In this document: in pieces, positions 26,652-36,097 of the stretch
Layout of the letters: each line of letters starts with the position of its first letter
How positions within the stretch are numbered: position 1 is the stretch's first letter
NCBI GenBank assembly: GCA_019429185.1
Contig: JAHYJH010000004.1
Coordinates: 1-64,000, forward strand
DNA length: 64,000 bases
DNA from: Vicingaceae bacterium
Lineage (GTDB): Bacteria; Bacteroidota; Bacteroidia; Flavobacteriales_E; Vicingaceae
Direction: 5' to 3'
The notes under the pieces: model-generated
The model's input: the letters and a program-made list of their open reading frames with translations, nothing else
What the model was told of the DNA's origin: nothing
Databases searched by the model: none
Made by a program: the position numbers and the translations under genes

Positions 26652-29600
26652 TTGAAACAACTTTTTATAATATTGCTACTATCCCTTTTTGCTAAAAGTA
26701 TTTTTTCGCAAAGTACTGAAGTTGTTCCTTATTATCAGGTAATTAATATCGGTAATGTGGTTGATATAAAAAACAAAACTGCTTATGCTGCGGCATTAAA
26801 AACATTAATTGCTCAAGAAAAATTACCTACACTTTTAATTTTAAATGGCGATTTAACCCAAAAAAATGGTTCAGCATTTTTAAAAAATGATTCCTTACCG
26901 TTGTATGATTTTTTGAACGAATTGTCGGGAATTCCAAACACACAAACCATTGTTGTTGCTGGCGATAGAGATTGGGACAATTCGGGTAAAAAAGGCATTA
27001 AAAAAGTGAAACACTTAGAAAATTTAGTTGAATACAAAGGATTTAAAAACATTAAATGGGTGTTGGATAAAGGCTGCCCCGGACCGGAACTTATTGAGTT
27101 AGATAGCAACTTATTGCTAATGGTAATCAATACTCAATGGTGGAATCATCCTTACAAAAAACCCGAAGTAGTAAATGCCAATTGCGATATAAACACGCCT
27201 AAAGATTTTATTATTGAAGTAGAAAATGCCTTAGCAGAAACCGAAGATAAAAACTTAATTATAGCCGGGCATTTCCCTTTAGTAGAACAAGGAAACCTGC
27301 CTTTTATAAATCATTTATTCCCGCCTGTTTATGGGAGTTTTAAAACCTATTACCATCAAAACATAGGAGGAAAAAGAGATATTATTAACGCTAATTTTAA
27401 TCCCATAAGAGAAAAGATTTTAAATAGAATGTCGGTAAAAAGTGGTGTAATTTATTTTTCGGCACACGAATACAACACCCAAATTATTAAAGATTTTGAC
27501 AATTATTTTATCAATAACGGATTACCCGAATCATCTAAAAAAGCTAGAAAAACAAGGTTTGCCGTTTATTCTACTTCAAAACCAAGCATCACTAAAGTAA
27601 ATTATCATGTGGATGGTTCGGTGGTTGGTCTTAATTACCTATATAAAAATGAAAAATTTGTGTTAGATAAAAGTGTAATGCTTTACAAATCGCTTTTAGA
27701 TTCGAGCAATGACGACATTCCTGAAAACCATGCCAACAAAAGCTGTTTAAAAGATGTTTCTTCTACTTCTTTTCCTGAAAATGAAAGCATAGCTTTAGTT
27801 AATGCAGGAAATTATGACGCCTCTCGATTCAGAAAGTTTATTATAGGAAAACATTACCGTAAAAGCTGGAATACTTTTGTTGAAGTGCCTATTTTAAATA
27901 TGGATACCACAAAAAAAGGCTTGGTTGCTTACGATAAAGGTGGTGGACATCAAACCACTTCTGTAAAAATGGTTGGAAATGATGGTTTTGCTTATACTTT
28001 TCGTTCAGTAAATAAAGATGCCACACGAGGATTAAGTGCCGAACTAAAACACTCCTTATTAGCTCGTCAGTTGCAAGATAATGTTTCTATGCAACATCCC
28101 TATGGAGGATTAATTGTAAGCAAACTATTGGATAACACTACTATCTTGCACGCTCAACCTGATCTTTTTGTGTTGCCTTCTCATCCGAAATTGGGTATTT
28201 ACAATAAACACAGCGGAATGTTAGGCACGTTAGAAGATCATCAAAAAAATCCTAAAAAAGTAACACACGCTTTTGCCAATGCCGATTATTTGTTGCAAAG
28301 TTATGAGTTAAACAAAAAACGCTACGACAAGCAAAATCATACTATTGATGCAAAAGAATATACCAAAGCCAGGGTTTTCGACATCTTAGTTGGCGACCAT
28401 GGTAAACATCAAGACAATTGGAAATGGGCAGGTTACAAAACCGATACAGGCGTTTTTTATAGACCAATTCCCCGTGATAGAGATTTAGTTTTTGTTCAGT
28501 GGGACGGAATTATTCCTTGGTTGTTAGATAGAAAATGGATGCTAGAAGCAGGAGAAAATTTTGGCTATAAAATTAACGATGTAAAAAGTTTGATGTTTGT
28601 AGCAACCCCTCAAGATAGGCTGCTAACCAACGAAATGACCCGAAAAGATTGGTTAGAAGCAAGTGCTTACATTCAACATTCGCTAAACGATAGTTTAATT
28701 GATATTGCAGCACAAACATTGCCCAAAGAAATTTATGAACTATCAGGCAAAACCATAGCCGAAAAATTAAAAACCAGAATAAAAAACTTAGATAAGTATG
28801 CCGAAGAATATTACCAATTTTTAGCCAAACAAGTGGATGTGGTTGGAACTAACGAAAAAGAATTTTTTGAAATTACAAGAAATCCATCGGGTACAGTTGA
28901 TGTTAGTTTGTTTAATGTGGAGGAAGAACAAAAAGGCATGAAACAACTTTATCATCGAACATTCTTCCCATCAGAAACCAAAGAAATTAGGCTTTATGGA
29001 TTGGGAAGTAAAGATATTTTTGTACTAAAAGGTAAGGCGAAAAAATCCATTCCCATCATTATTGTTGGAGGAAAAGGTAATGATGTTATTTTAGACAGTT
29101 CATCTGTAAAAACGCCTGGAAAACAAACATTTATTTACGAAAAATCAAACAATGAAAACTCTTTTTTAGGAGCAGAAGCAAAGCATATAGATACTTGGAA
29201 TGATGATTTATACGATTTCCAACCTACCAAATTCAAATACAACAGGTATTTACCTTTGTTTTCGCTTAACTACAATGTTGATAATGGTTTTGGAACAAGT
29301 GCAGGAGTTATTTTTACTAAAAGAGAGCATTATAAAAACACCGATTATACAGCAAAACATAAATTTAATTTAGAAGTAACTACCGAACAAAACAACTCTT
29401 TTGAATACAGTAGTAAGTTCAGAAATGTGTTGCACAAATGGGATTTTACAGTTGGTGGTTTATTGGCAAATCACAACAAACTAACTAATTTTTATGGTTT
29501 AGGAAACAATACCGTAAACGATGATAGTTTGAGTGCTGCTAATTACTACAAAACTACTTACAACACCTATTCGGCACACATTGGGTTGGTTAGAGATTTT

Positions 29601-30296
29601 CGTAAAAAAAGCAGTTTTTATATCTCCACTCAATACGAGTACAACTCTGCACAAATTTCTGATAATACACTTTTTACTGCAACCGATGAAAACAGTTCTT
29701 CACTCATTTTTGGAACAAAAGGAAATGATATTATTGTTAGCACCGCAGGATTAGATTTAGATTTTAGAGACCGTTCTAACCTTCCAGAATCGGGTGTTAG
29801 ATTAGTTAGCGAATATCAAAACGGACAAGTAGTTTCGGAAAAAACCGATTACCATATTTTTAAAGGACATATTGAACATTATTTAACCGCCCGAATTCCT
29901 ACTCCCATCACTTTAGCTACAAAAGCTGGTGGTTCAATCAGCGAAGGAAACATTCCTTTTTACAATATGGTTTATTTGGGTAGCAACAATAATTTACGAG
30001 GTTTTAGAAGAAACCGATTTACAGGGAAATCTACCCTATTTTTAAACAATGAACTACGCATACAATTGGCTAATTTTACCACTTCATTTTTACCGATGAA
30101 AATGGGAATAAAAGTCTTTTTTGATACGGGTAGAATTTATGACGATTTAGATGTAACCAACAAATGGCACAGTGCTTATGGTGGTGGAATTTATTGGGGG
30201 TTTTTAGATGAGCAATTTACATTTAACTTATCGGTTGCTCATTCTGACGAAGAAAATGTTTTTGTATTGTTTAGTCTCGGAAAATCTTTTAATTAA
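26652..30296 (+). CDS. Outer-membrane fusion, paralog 2: most degenerate copy
   Basis: 1214 residues, same three-part plan as its neighbours. The signal peptide is MKQLFIILLLSLFAKSIFSQ from a TTG start. Phosphoesterase motifs are eroded (IGNVVD, NGDLTQ, GDRDWDNSG, GHFP, SAHEY). The kinase-like loop reads GDHGKHQDN (about 581), having lost the Asp-Arg of DRH, while PRDRD (about 606) remains. The Omp85-like motif LRGFRRNRFTG lies near residue 1114 and the last strand ends FSLGKSFN. The soluble parts may bind rather than catalyse, which is inference. Confidence 0.73.
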   Translation: MKQLFIILLLSLFAKSIFSQSTEVVPYYQVINIGNVVDIKNKTAYAAALKTLIAQEKLPTLLILNGDLTQKNGSAFLKNDSLPLYDFLNELSGIPNTQTIVVAGDRDWDNSGKKGIKKVKHLENLVEYKGFKNIKWVLDKGCPGPELIELDSNLLLMVINTQWWNHPYKKPEVVNANCDINTPKDFIIEVENALAETEDKNLIIAGHFPLVEQGNLPFINHLFPPVYGSFKTYYHQNIGGKRDIINANFNPIREKILNRMSVKSGVIYFSAHEYNTQIIKDFDNYFINNGLPESSKKARKTRFAVYSTSKPSITKVNYHVDGSVVGLNYLYKNEKFVLDKSVMLYKSLLDSSNDDIPENHANKSCLKDVSSTSFPENESIALVNAGNYDASRFRKFIIGKHYRKSWNTFVEVPILNMDTTKKGLVAYDKGGGHQTTSVKMVGNDGFAYTFRSVNKDATRGLSAELKHSLLARQLQDNVSMQHPYGGLIVSKLLDNTTILHAQPDLFVLPSHPKLGIYNKHSGMLGTLEDHQKNPKKVTHAFANADYLLQSYELNKKRYDKQNHTIDAKEYTKARVFDILVGDHGKHQDNWKWAGYKTDTGVFYRPIPRDRDLVFVQWDGIIPWLLDRKWMLEAGENFGYKINDVKSLMFVATPQDRLLTNEMTRKDWLEASAYIQHSLNDSLIDIAAQTLPKEIYELSGKTIAEKLKTRIKNLDKYAEEYYQFLAKQVDVVGTNEKEFFEITRNPSGTVDVSLFNVEEEQKGMKQLYHRTFFPSETKEIRLYGLGSKDIFVLKGKAKKSIPIIIVGGKGNDVILDSSSVKTPGKQTFIYEKSNNENSFLGAEAKHIDTWNDDLYDFQPTKFKYNRYLPLFSLNYNVDNGFGTSAGVIFTKREHYKNTDYTAKHKFNLEVTTEQNNSFEYSSKFRNVLHKWDFTVGGLLANHNKLTNFYGLGNNTVNDDSLSAANYYKTTYNTYSAHIGLVRDFRKKSSFYISTQYEYNSAQISDNTLFTATDENSSSLIFGTKGNDIIVSTAGLDLDFRDRSNLPESGVRLVSEYQNGQVVSEKTDYHIFKGHIEHYLTARIPTPITLATKAGGSISEGNIPFYNMVYLGSNNNLRGFRRNRFTGKSTLFLNNELRIQLANFTTSFLPMKMGIKVFFDTGRIYDDLDVTNKWHSAYGGGIYWGFLDEQFTFNLSVAHSDEENVFVLFSLGKSFN

Positions 30297-30320
30297 AACT
30301 GTACAATTATAAATATAAAA

Positions 30321-30378
30321 CCATTAAGAAGTTAAGAAACATGAAGAAAAACGCTTAATAATCTTAATGTCTTAATGG
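30321..30378. repeat. Inverted repeat overlapping the start codon of paralog 3
   Basis: CCATTAAGA (30321-30329) and TCTTAATGG (30370-30378) are exact inverted arms, with further matching between GTTAAGAAAC and GCTTAATAATCTTAA inside. The ATG of the third paralog (30375-30377) lies in the right arm. This is a common type of Bacteroidota intergenic repeat. Here it could hide the start codon in the mRNA. Confidence 0.5.
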
Positions 30379-33300
30379 TAGAAAAAACAAACGATTTGAA
30401 ATTCTCAAAAAATATCACCCTCCTCTTTTTTAGTTTTTTACTAATCAATCCCATTTTTACTCAACATAAAGACAGTATTGACCATGTTATCTTTTTGTTG
30501 GGCGATGCTGGCGAACCCAAAGAAAAAACACAAGCCGTTTTTAATGAGTTAATTCAACAAGCCAAAACCGTTGAAGAAAAAAGTATCATTTTCTTTTTGG
30601 GAGATAATGTTTATCCCAGTGGGATTCCTCCAAAAAACAAAAAAAATCACGAGCAAGCCAAAGCAATTATTGATTATCAAATCAATAGGCTAAAAGAACT
30701 AAAGTCAACCATTTATTTTATTCCAGGCAATCACGATTGGAACCAAGGCAAACGCAACGGATTAAGCTACATCAATCATCAACAAAAATACTTGCAAGAT
30801 GCTTTTAATGTGAAAGATGTGTTGATTCCCGAAAGAGGCTGCCCAGGCCCGTATAAAGTAAAAATTAGTAAAAACATGGTAGTTATTGCCATAGATACGC
30901 AGTGGTGGCTACATCAATACGAAAAAGGGCCAGTAAAAACTGGCGATTGTGAGGAAGAAACCAAAGCAGATGTAATTGCAAACATTAAAGATATTTTAGA
31001 AGAAAATACCGATAAAACAGTTTTAATTGTTGGGCATCATCCGTTAATTACCAAAGGCGAACACAATGGTTATGCTACGTTGTCCGACCATCTTTTTCCG
31101 CTTACTAACCTCAACAAAAATTTATATCTTCCGCTGCCTATTTTAGGTTCTATTTACCCGTTGTATCGCAAAAAAATTGGCAATATTCAAGATGTAAACC
31201 ATGCCGAATACCAAAAAATGATTAGCGAACTGCAACATATTTTTAAATTTCATCCAAACCTGATTTATGCTGCCGGACATGAGCATAATTTGCAATATTT
31301 TGATAAAACCAAATATCAAAACCTTCATTATATTGTAAGTGGTTCGGGAAGCAAAACCACACCTGTTAAAAAACTAAAAGCACCTGATTTTTCTGCCAAA
31401 GAAAAAGGATTTTTTAAATTAATAGTGCTTCATTCTGGAGCTGTTTTAATGGAAACTTGGAAAATTACCAACGAAAAATCGGAACTTATTTTTAGCAAAA
31501 CTTTAGTTGAAGAAAAAAAGCAAGAACCTAAAAATGAGGATGCTAATTTAATAAGGGATTATGACCCCTTGCCAAAAACAATGACATTAATCCCAGGTAA
31601 AAACTATGAAGCAAGTTTTATGAAAAAGTTTTTGTTGGGTGAGCATTACCGAAAAGCGTGGCAAACCCCCATTGAAGTGCCTACTATTGATATTCATAAT
31701 ACGCATGGTGGTTTGACTCCTATAAAAAAAGGTGGCGGACAACAAACAAAATCATTACGCTTAAAAGCCGAAAATGGCAACGAATACGTTTTTCGTTCCA
31801 TTCAAAAAGACCCTTCAAATGCTTTGCCAGACGAATTAAGAAATACGGCTGCTGCCGAAGTGGTACAAGATCAAATATCAACGGCTCATCCTTACAGTGC
31901 TTTTGTTATTCCACCAATGGCAGAAGCTGTTGGTATTTTACACTCCAAACCACAGTTAGTTGCAGTGCCAAACGACCCCCATTTGCTGGAATATCGTGAA
32001 GATTTTGCCAACCAACTCATGTTGTTTGAACAACGTGCTGCCAAAGATGTTTCTTCTACCGAAAATTTTGGTTACACCACCAATGCCATCAATTCTCAAA
32101 AACTGATTCATAAAGTGTTAGATGACCATAATTTTGTTATTGATGAAGAAGAAATGCTCCGAAATCGTTTGTTTGATATGTTAATTGGCGATTGGGACAG
32201 ACACGAAGATCAATGGCGTTGGGCTGAATATACTTGTGCAAAAGAAAACCACGAACATTGCAGCCATTTAATTGATAATAATAAATACTACATTCCTATT
32301 CCAAGAGACCGGGACCAAGCTTTTGTAAAGTTTGATGGCTTAATTCCTCGCTTGGCAGGAAGAAAATGGGTGGTTCGGAAACTCCAACATTTCGATTACG
32401 ATATTCGTGATATTAGTGGGATGAATTTTAATGGAAGATACATTGACCGCTCATTTTTAACTCGGTTAGACAAACAAGAATGGCTCGATTTAGCAGCAGA
32501 AATGCAACAAAACTTAACCGATAGTGTGATTATTAATGCCATTAAACTTTGGCCCGACACCATTTATAAACTTGATGGAGAAGAAATTACTGCCAAATTA
32601 CTTTCGAGAAGAGATAAACTACAAGAATTTGCCGAACGATACTATAATGTGTTGGCAAAACACGTAAATGTGGTGGGCAGCAATAAAGCCGAAAAATTTG
32701 AAATTGTTAGAGTAAATGATACCATCACTTCCGTAAAAGTTTATCACTTAAAAAAAGGAGAAAAAGGCAGCTTGTATTACAGTAGAAATTTTAATCGGTT
32801 TGAAACCAAAGAAATTAGAATTTATGGCTTGGGAGGAAAAGATGTGTTTACCATAGAAGGAGAGGTAAATAAAGGGATTTTAGTGCGAATTATTGGAGGA
32901 CAAGGAAATGATGAAATTACCGATATTTCTAACGTAAAAGGACTTCGTAAAAAAACAAAATACTACGATACCAAAAAAGAAGAAAATATAGTAGTTTGTG
33001 AAAAAAACAACGAACTAAAAAATTTGGTTTCGCATCAAAAAATGATTAACGAATACGACCGAAAAGAGTTTAAATACGATATGCTTATTCCACAATTATT
33101 TGTAGGTTATAACATAGATGATGGATTGTTTTTAGGCGGAGGAGTTGCCATTACCAAACACGGATTTAGAAAAAAACCTTATGCTCATTTTAATCGGTTT
33201 GTGGCTAATAGAGCGTTGAAAACGAACAGTTTTAATATTGAATATAAAGGAAGGTTTACTGATTTAATAAAAAAACTAGATTTAGACATCAACGCTTCAA

Positions 33301-34130
33301 TTAATGCTCCTAATAGCACCACCAATTTTTATGGTTTGGGCAACGAAACTCAAGTGGTAAATGGCGAAGACAACGCATTTCATTTAGTGCGATTTAACGA
33401 AATTAAATTCCAACCGATGTTGGTGCATAATGTAGGGAAATTTAATGAAATTACGTTTGGACCAAAATACCAACACATTGATGTAGAAGCTTCTGAAGAT
33501 AGGTTTATAACAAGCAACTTTGCCTCCAGCTATGTCAATAGTTTGACAGCAAGAAATTATTTAGGAGTAGAATTACAATATTCATTTAATAATACCGATA
33601 ATAAAATTATCCCTACACGAGGAATTAATTTTCACGTTGGCGGTAGTTGGGAAAGAGAAGCCGAGAATGCGAGTTTACAAGTTGGAAGGTTAGAGTCGCA
33701 ATTTGCCATGTATTTGCCTTTCGGGAAAAATGTGGTATTTTCCTCCAATGTTAAAGGCGTTCATTTGATTGATAAATTTGAATTTTTTCAGGCAGCAACC
33801 ATTGGAGCTAAAAACAGAAATCACCTTAATGGCGATTTAAGAGGATTTAGGCGAGATCGTTTTTCTGGAAGAAGTAGTTTAACTTTTAATCAGGATTTAC
33901 GCATAAAACTTACTGATTTTAAATCTTATTTATTTCCAGGGCAATTGGGAATACTCGGGTTCTTCGATTTAGGAAGGGTTTGGACAAGCAATGACTCCTC
34001 AACAAAATGGCACAACAGTGTTGGTGGTGGTGTTTGGATGAGTCCTTTTGATATGTTGGTAATAAATGCTTCTTACGCTGTTTCGTCAGAAGAAAATTTA
34101 TTTATACTTAAAATGGGATTTTTGTTTTAG
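30375..34130 (+). CDS. Outer-membrane fusion, paralog 3: intact calcineurin-like phosphoesterase + HipA/Fam20-like segment + Omp85-type barrel
   Basis: 1251 residues. The phosphoesterase motifs are complete: LLGDAGEP, LGDNVYPSG, PGNHDWNQG (about 118), GHHPL and GHEHNLQYF (about 301). The middle has GGGQQTKSLRL, FRSIQK, GDWDRHEDQW (about 603; the last Asn is Gln) and PRDRDQAF (about 642). The barrel carries LRGFRRDRFSG (about 1153) and ends ILKMGFLF, a typical beta-signal with terminal Phe. The signal segment ends near NPIFTQ. It is the best candidate for an active enzyme in the trio. The substrate is unknown. Confidence 0.77.
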   Translation: MVEKTNDLKFSKNITLLFFSFLLINPIFTQHKDSIDHVIFLLGDAGEPKEKTQAVFNELIQQAKTVEEKSIIFFLGDNVYPSGIPPKNKKNHEQAKAIIDYQINRLKELKSTIYFIPGNHDWNQGKRNGLSYINHQQKYLQDAFNVKDVLIPERGCPGPYKVKISKNMVVIAIDTQWWLHQYEKGPVKTGDCEEETKADVIANIKDILEENTDKTVLIVGHHPLITKGEHNGYATLSDHLFPLTNLNKNLYLPLPILGSIYPLYRKKIGNIQDVNHAEYQKMISELQHIFKFHPNLIYAAGHEHNLQYFDKTKYQNLHYIVSGSGSKTTPVKKLKAPDFSAKEKGFFKLIVLHSGAVLMETWKITNEKSELIFSKTLVEEKKQEPKNEDANLIRDYDPLPKTMTLIPGKNYEASFMKKFLLGEHYRKAWQTPIEVPTIDIHNTHGGLTPIKKGGGQQTKSLRLKAENGNEYVFRSIQKDPSNALPDELRNTAAAEVVQDQISTAHPYSAFVIPPMAEAVGILHSKPQLVAVPNDPHLLEYREDFANQLMLFEQRAAKDVSSTENFGYTTNAINSQKLIHKVLDDHNFVIDEEEMLRNRLFDMLIGDWDRHEDQWRWAEYTCAKENHEHCSHLIDNNKYYIPIPRDRDQAFVKFDGLIPRLAGRKWVVRKLQHFDYDIRDISGMNFNGRYIDRSFLTRLDKQEWLDLAAEMQQNLTDSVIINAIKLWPDTIYKLDGEEITAKLLSRRDKLQEFAERYYNVLAKHVNVVGSNKAEKFEIVRVNDTITSVKVYHLKKGEKGSLYYSRNFNRFETKEIRIYGLGGKDVFTIEGEVNKGILVRIIGGQGNDEITDISNVKGLRKKTKYYDTKKEENIVVCEKNNELKNLVSHQKMINEYDRKEFKYDMLIPQLFVGYNIDDGLFLGGGVAITKHGFRKKPYAHFNRFVANRALKTNSFNIEYKGRFTDLIKKLDLDINASINAPNSTTNFYGLGNETQVVNGEDNAFHLVRFNEIKFQPMLVHNVGKFNEITFGPKYQHIDVEASEDRFITSNFASSYVNSLTARNYLGVELQYSFNNTDNKIIPTRGINFHVGGSWEREAENASLQVGRLESQFAMYLPFGKNVVFSSNVKGVHLIDKFEFFQAATIGAKNRNHLNGDLRGFRRDRFSGRSSLTFNQDLRIKLTDFKSYLFPGQLGILGFFDLGRVWTSNDSSTKWHNSVGGGVWMSPFDMLVINASYAVSSEENLFILKMGFLF

Positions 34131-34142
34131 AGTAAAAGCCCA

Positions 34143-34162
34143 CCCAATTGCGAATAATTGGG
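34143..34162 (+). terminator. Weak hairpin after paralog 3
   Basis: CCCAATT (34143-34149) and AATTGGG (34156-34162) form a 7-bp stem with a 6-nt loop, 12 nt after the stop codon. There is no T tract, so any termination would be partial and the downstream PAP2 gene may still be read through. Confidence 0.35.
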
Positions 34163-34200
34163 ACTATGAAGATGAATAAAATAATTAACGAATACTAAAT

Positions 34201-35088
34201 ATGAGAAAAATTAACCCTACAATTTTATCGCTCTTGGCTTTTTTAATGCTTTTAAGTCAGTTAAAAGCACAGGATGTAAAAATAGATAAAGCAGGTCATA
34301 GTTGCAATTATTGCGTCAATGGAGAACACACCAATGAATCGCCTTATGAGATAAATTTTAAAAAAGAAATTCCATTTTTCGCAGCAGGAATAGGCTTATT
34401 AAGTTCTGGACTTATTCTTATGAAATACAATCAAAAAGATGTTTTTACACTTAATGAACTTAATCAATTGGATGCAAATAATGTAAATCGTTTTGATAGA
34501 GTTGCAATTAATAATAACAATGAAGAATCGAAAGAAATAAGCGATATTTTGCTTTATTCTGAACTAGCCTTGCCTCTTTTCTTTTTTAGTAATCACCACA
34601 CAGGGAAAGACTTTGGGCGACTTGGCATTATGGCAGTTGAAGTATTTGCAATAACATCTGGATTAACCATGAATGCAAAATATGCTTTTAACAGAACCAG
34701 ACCTTTAGTTTATAATGATGAAATTTCTTTTGATACTAGAACTGCATCTAACAGCAGGTTATCCTTTTTTTCGGGACATACGGCACAAACCGCAGCTTTT
34801 TCTGTTTTTATGGCAAAAGTAATTCACGATTATCATCCCAATATGAAAAAAGGAATAGAAATAGGAATATGGACAGTTGCTATAACATTACCTGCCGCTA
34901 TGGCTTACCTTAGGGTAGATGCAGGCAACCATTTTCCTTCCGATGTAATTGTTGGCTATGCCATTGGTGCTTCTGTGGGTTGGTTAGTGCCACATTTACA
35001 TAAAAAGAAAAACAAAGAATCTAATTTGTCTGTTGCTCCATTTAGGTATGGAAATGCAACAGGGTTAACATTGAATTGGAAACTGTAA
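34201..35088 (+). CDS. PAP2-family acid phosphatase, envelope-located
   Basis: 295 residues. A signal peptide (about 1-23, ending LKAQ) and several hydrophobic helices surround the full PAP2 signature: KYAFNRTRP (K-x6-RP), FFSGHTAQ (SGH) and RVDAGNHFPSDV (R-x5-H-x3-D). It therefore looks catalytically competent. Substrates in this family include lipid A phosphates, undecaprenyl pyrophosphate and phosphatidic acid; motifs do not choose between them. It lies between the barrel fusions and an LpxR-like gene, which favours outer-envelope lipids. Confidence 0.85.
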   Translation: MRKINPTILSLLAFLMLLSQLKAQDVKIDKAGHSCNYCVNGEHTNESPYEINFKKEIPFFAAGIGLLSSGLILMKYNQKDVFTLNELNQLDANNVNRFDRVAINNNNEESKEISDILLYSELALPLFFFSNHHTGKDFGRLGIMAVEVFAITSGLTMNAKYAFNRTRPLVYNDEISFDTRTASNSRLSFFSGHTAQTAAFSVFMAKVIHDYHPNMKKGIEIGIWTVAITLPAAMAYLRVDAGNHFPSDVIVGYAIGASVGWLVPHLHKKKNKESNLSVAPFRYGNATGLTLNWKL

Positions 35089-35106
35089 TTATAATATTTA
35101 GTTAAT

Positions 35107-36081
35107 ATGAAATTGAAATTTTTTACCATCTTACTTTTGTTATTAACCTCTGGGGTGTGGGCTCAAAAAAAAGTGTACGACCAAGAAATTCAACTTCAAA
35201 AAGACAATGATATTTTAACTTTTAAACGAAAAGTTGCCGACAGGTATTACTCTTTTGGATTACATTTCGACTACAGAAAATTAGCAGAAGATGATAGCAA
35301 AATAGTTGAATTAACTAAAAAACTAAAACCCAATTTAGAAAAAGTAATTGTAAACTGGCACGTTGGTATTGAGGGCTATACCTCCGACCAAGACCGAGAT
35401 AAACAAGTAAATAGCGTTTTTGTAGAGTTTGACAGACCGTATGCTGGATGGCTTTTTGCCGAAAATAAAATTACAGTTGCTAATCAAAAGTCATTAACCT
35501 TTTTTAGTTTAACTTTAGGCGTTTTAGGACCCGCTTCTGGAGCCGAAAAATTGCAAGATAATTTTCATGTGTTAATTAACAATCCAAAACTTGAAGAATG
35601 GGACAACCAGGTACAAAATGAGTTGGCAGCGAATATTGGCGTAGGATTTAACCTTCCTTTACTATCGTTGGGAAAATTTGATATTCATTCGCAATCAAGT
35701 GCAAGTTTGGGAACGCAAGCTACTTATTTTAAACAAGGATTTATGGGTAGGTTTGGGAAATTTAACAGCATAGACAACACCTTTTTTTACAACACGAACT
35801 TAACACATGAAGATGCTCCACCCGAAAGCGAATATTTTTTAGACTTTGGAGCTCATTTAATTACTTGGGGCTATAAAGCAACCATACAAGGTCGGTTTTT
35901 TGGAGAAAACAATAACATGAATACAGAAGGTATGCACAGAGTTAATGTGGATGTTTCCGCAGCTATTAATTTTTCGAGAAGAAGATTTACCACTTTTTTC
36001 AGACATCATTTAATTACTGCAGAAACTACTAGGGGAAGACATTTTTATTACGGAAGTTTAGGCTTAATTTTGAAAATATAA
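35107..36081 (+). CDS. LpxR-family lipid A deacylase-like outer-membrane protein (DUF2219)
   Basis: 324 residues with a signal peptide (ends GVWAQ). QKDNDILTF, DRYYSFGLHFDY and FVEFDRPYAGWLFAENK match the LpxR/DUF2219 pattern (NDxxx, then Y-x-x-G, then DRPYAGW). The rest alternates like a 12-strand barrel, ending SLGLILKI. LpxR removes the 3'-acyloxyacyl chain of lipid A. Activity here is inferred from family only. It follows the PAP2 gene by 18 nt and is very likely co-transcribed with it. Confidence 0.8.
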   Translation: MKLKFFTILLLLLTSGVWAQKKVYDQEIQLQKDNDILTFKRKVADRYYSFGLHFDYRKLAEDDSKIVELTKKLKPNLEKVIVNWHVGIEGYTSDQDRDKQVNSVFVEFDRPYAGWLFAENKITVANQKSLTFFSLTLGVLGPASGAEKLQDNFHVLINNPKLEEWDNQVQNELAANIGVGFNLPLLSLGKFDIHSQSSASLGTQATYFKQGFMGRFGKFNSIDNTFFYNTNLTHEDAPPESEYFLDFGAHLITWGYKATIQGRFFGENNNMNTEGMHRVNVDVSAAINFSRRRFTTFFRHHLITAETTRGRHFYYGSLGLILKI

Positions 36082-36097
36082 ATATAAATATATATCC

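Noticed and set aside
26813-27130. Minus-strand 105-codon ORF inside paralog 2
   Set aside because: It is antisense to a well-conserved domain region and has no features of its own.
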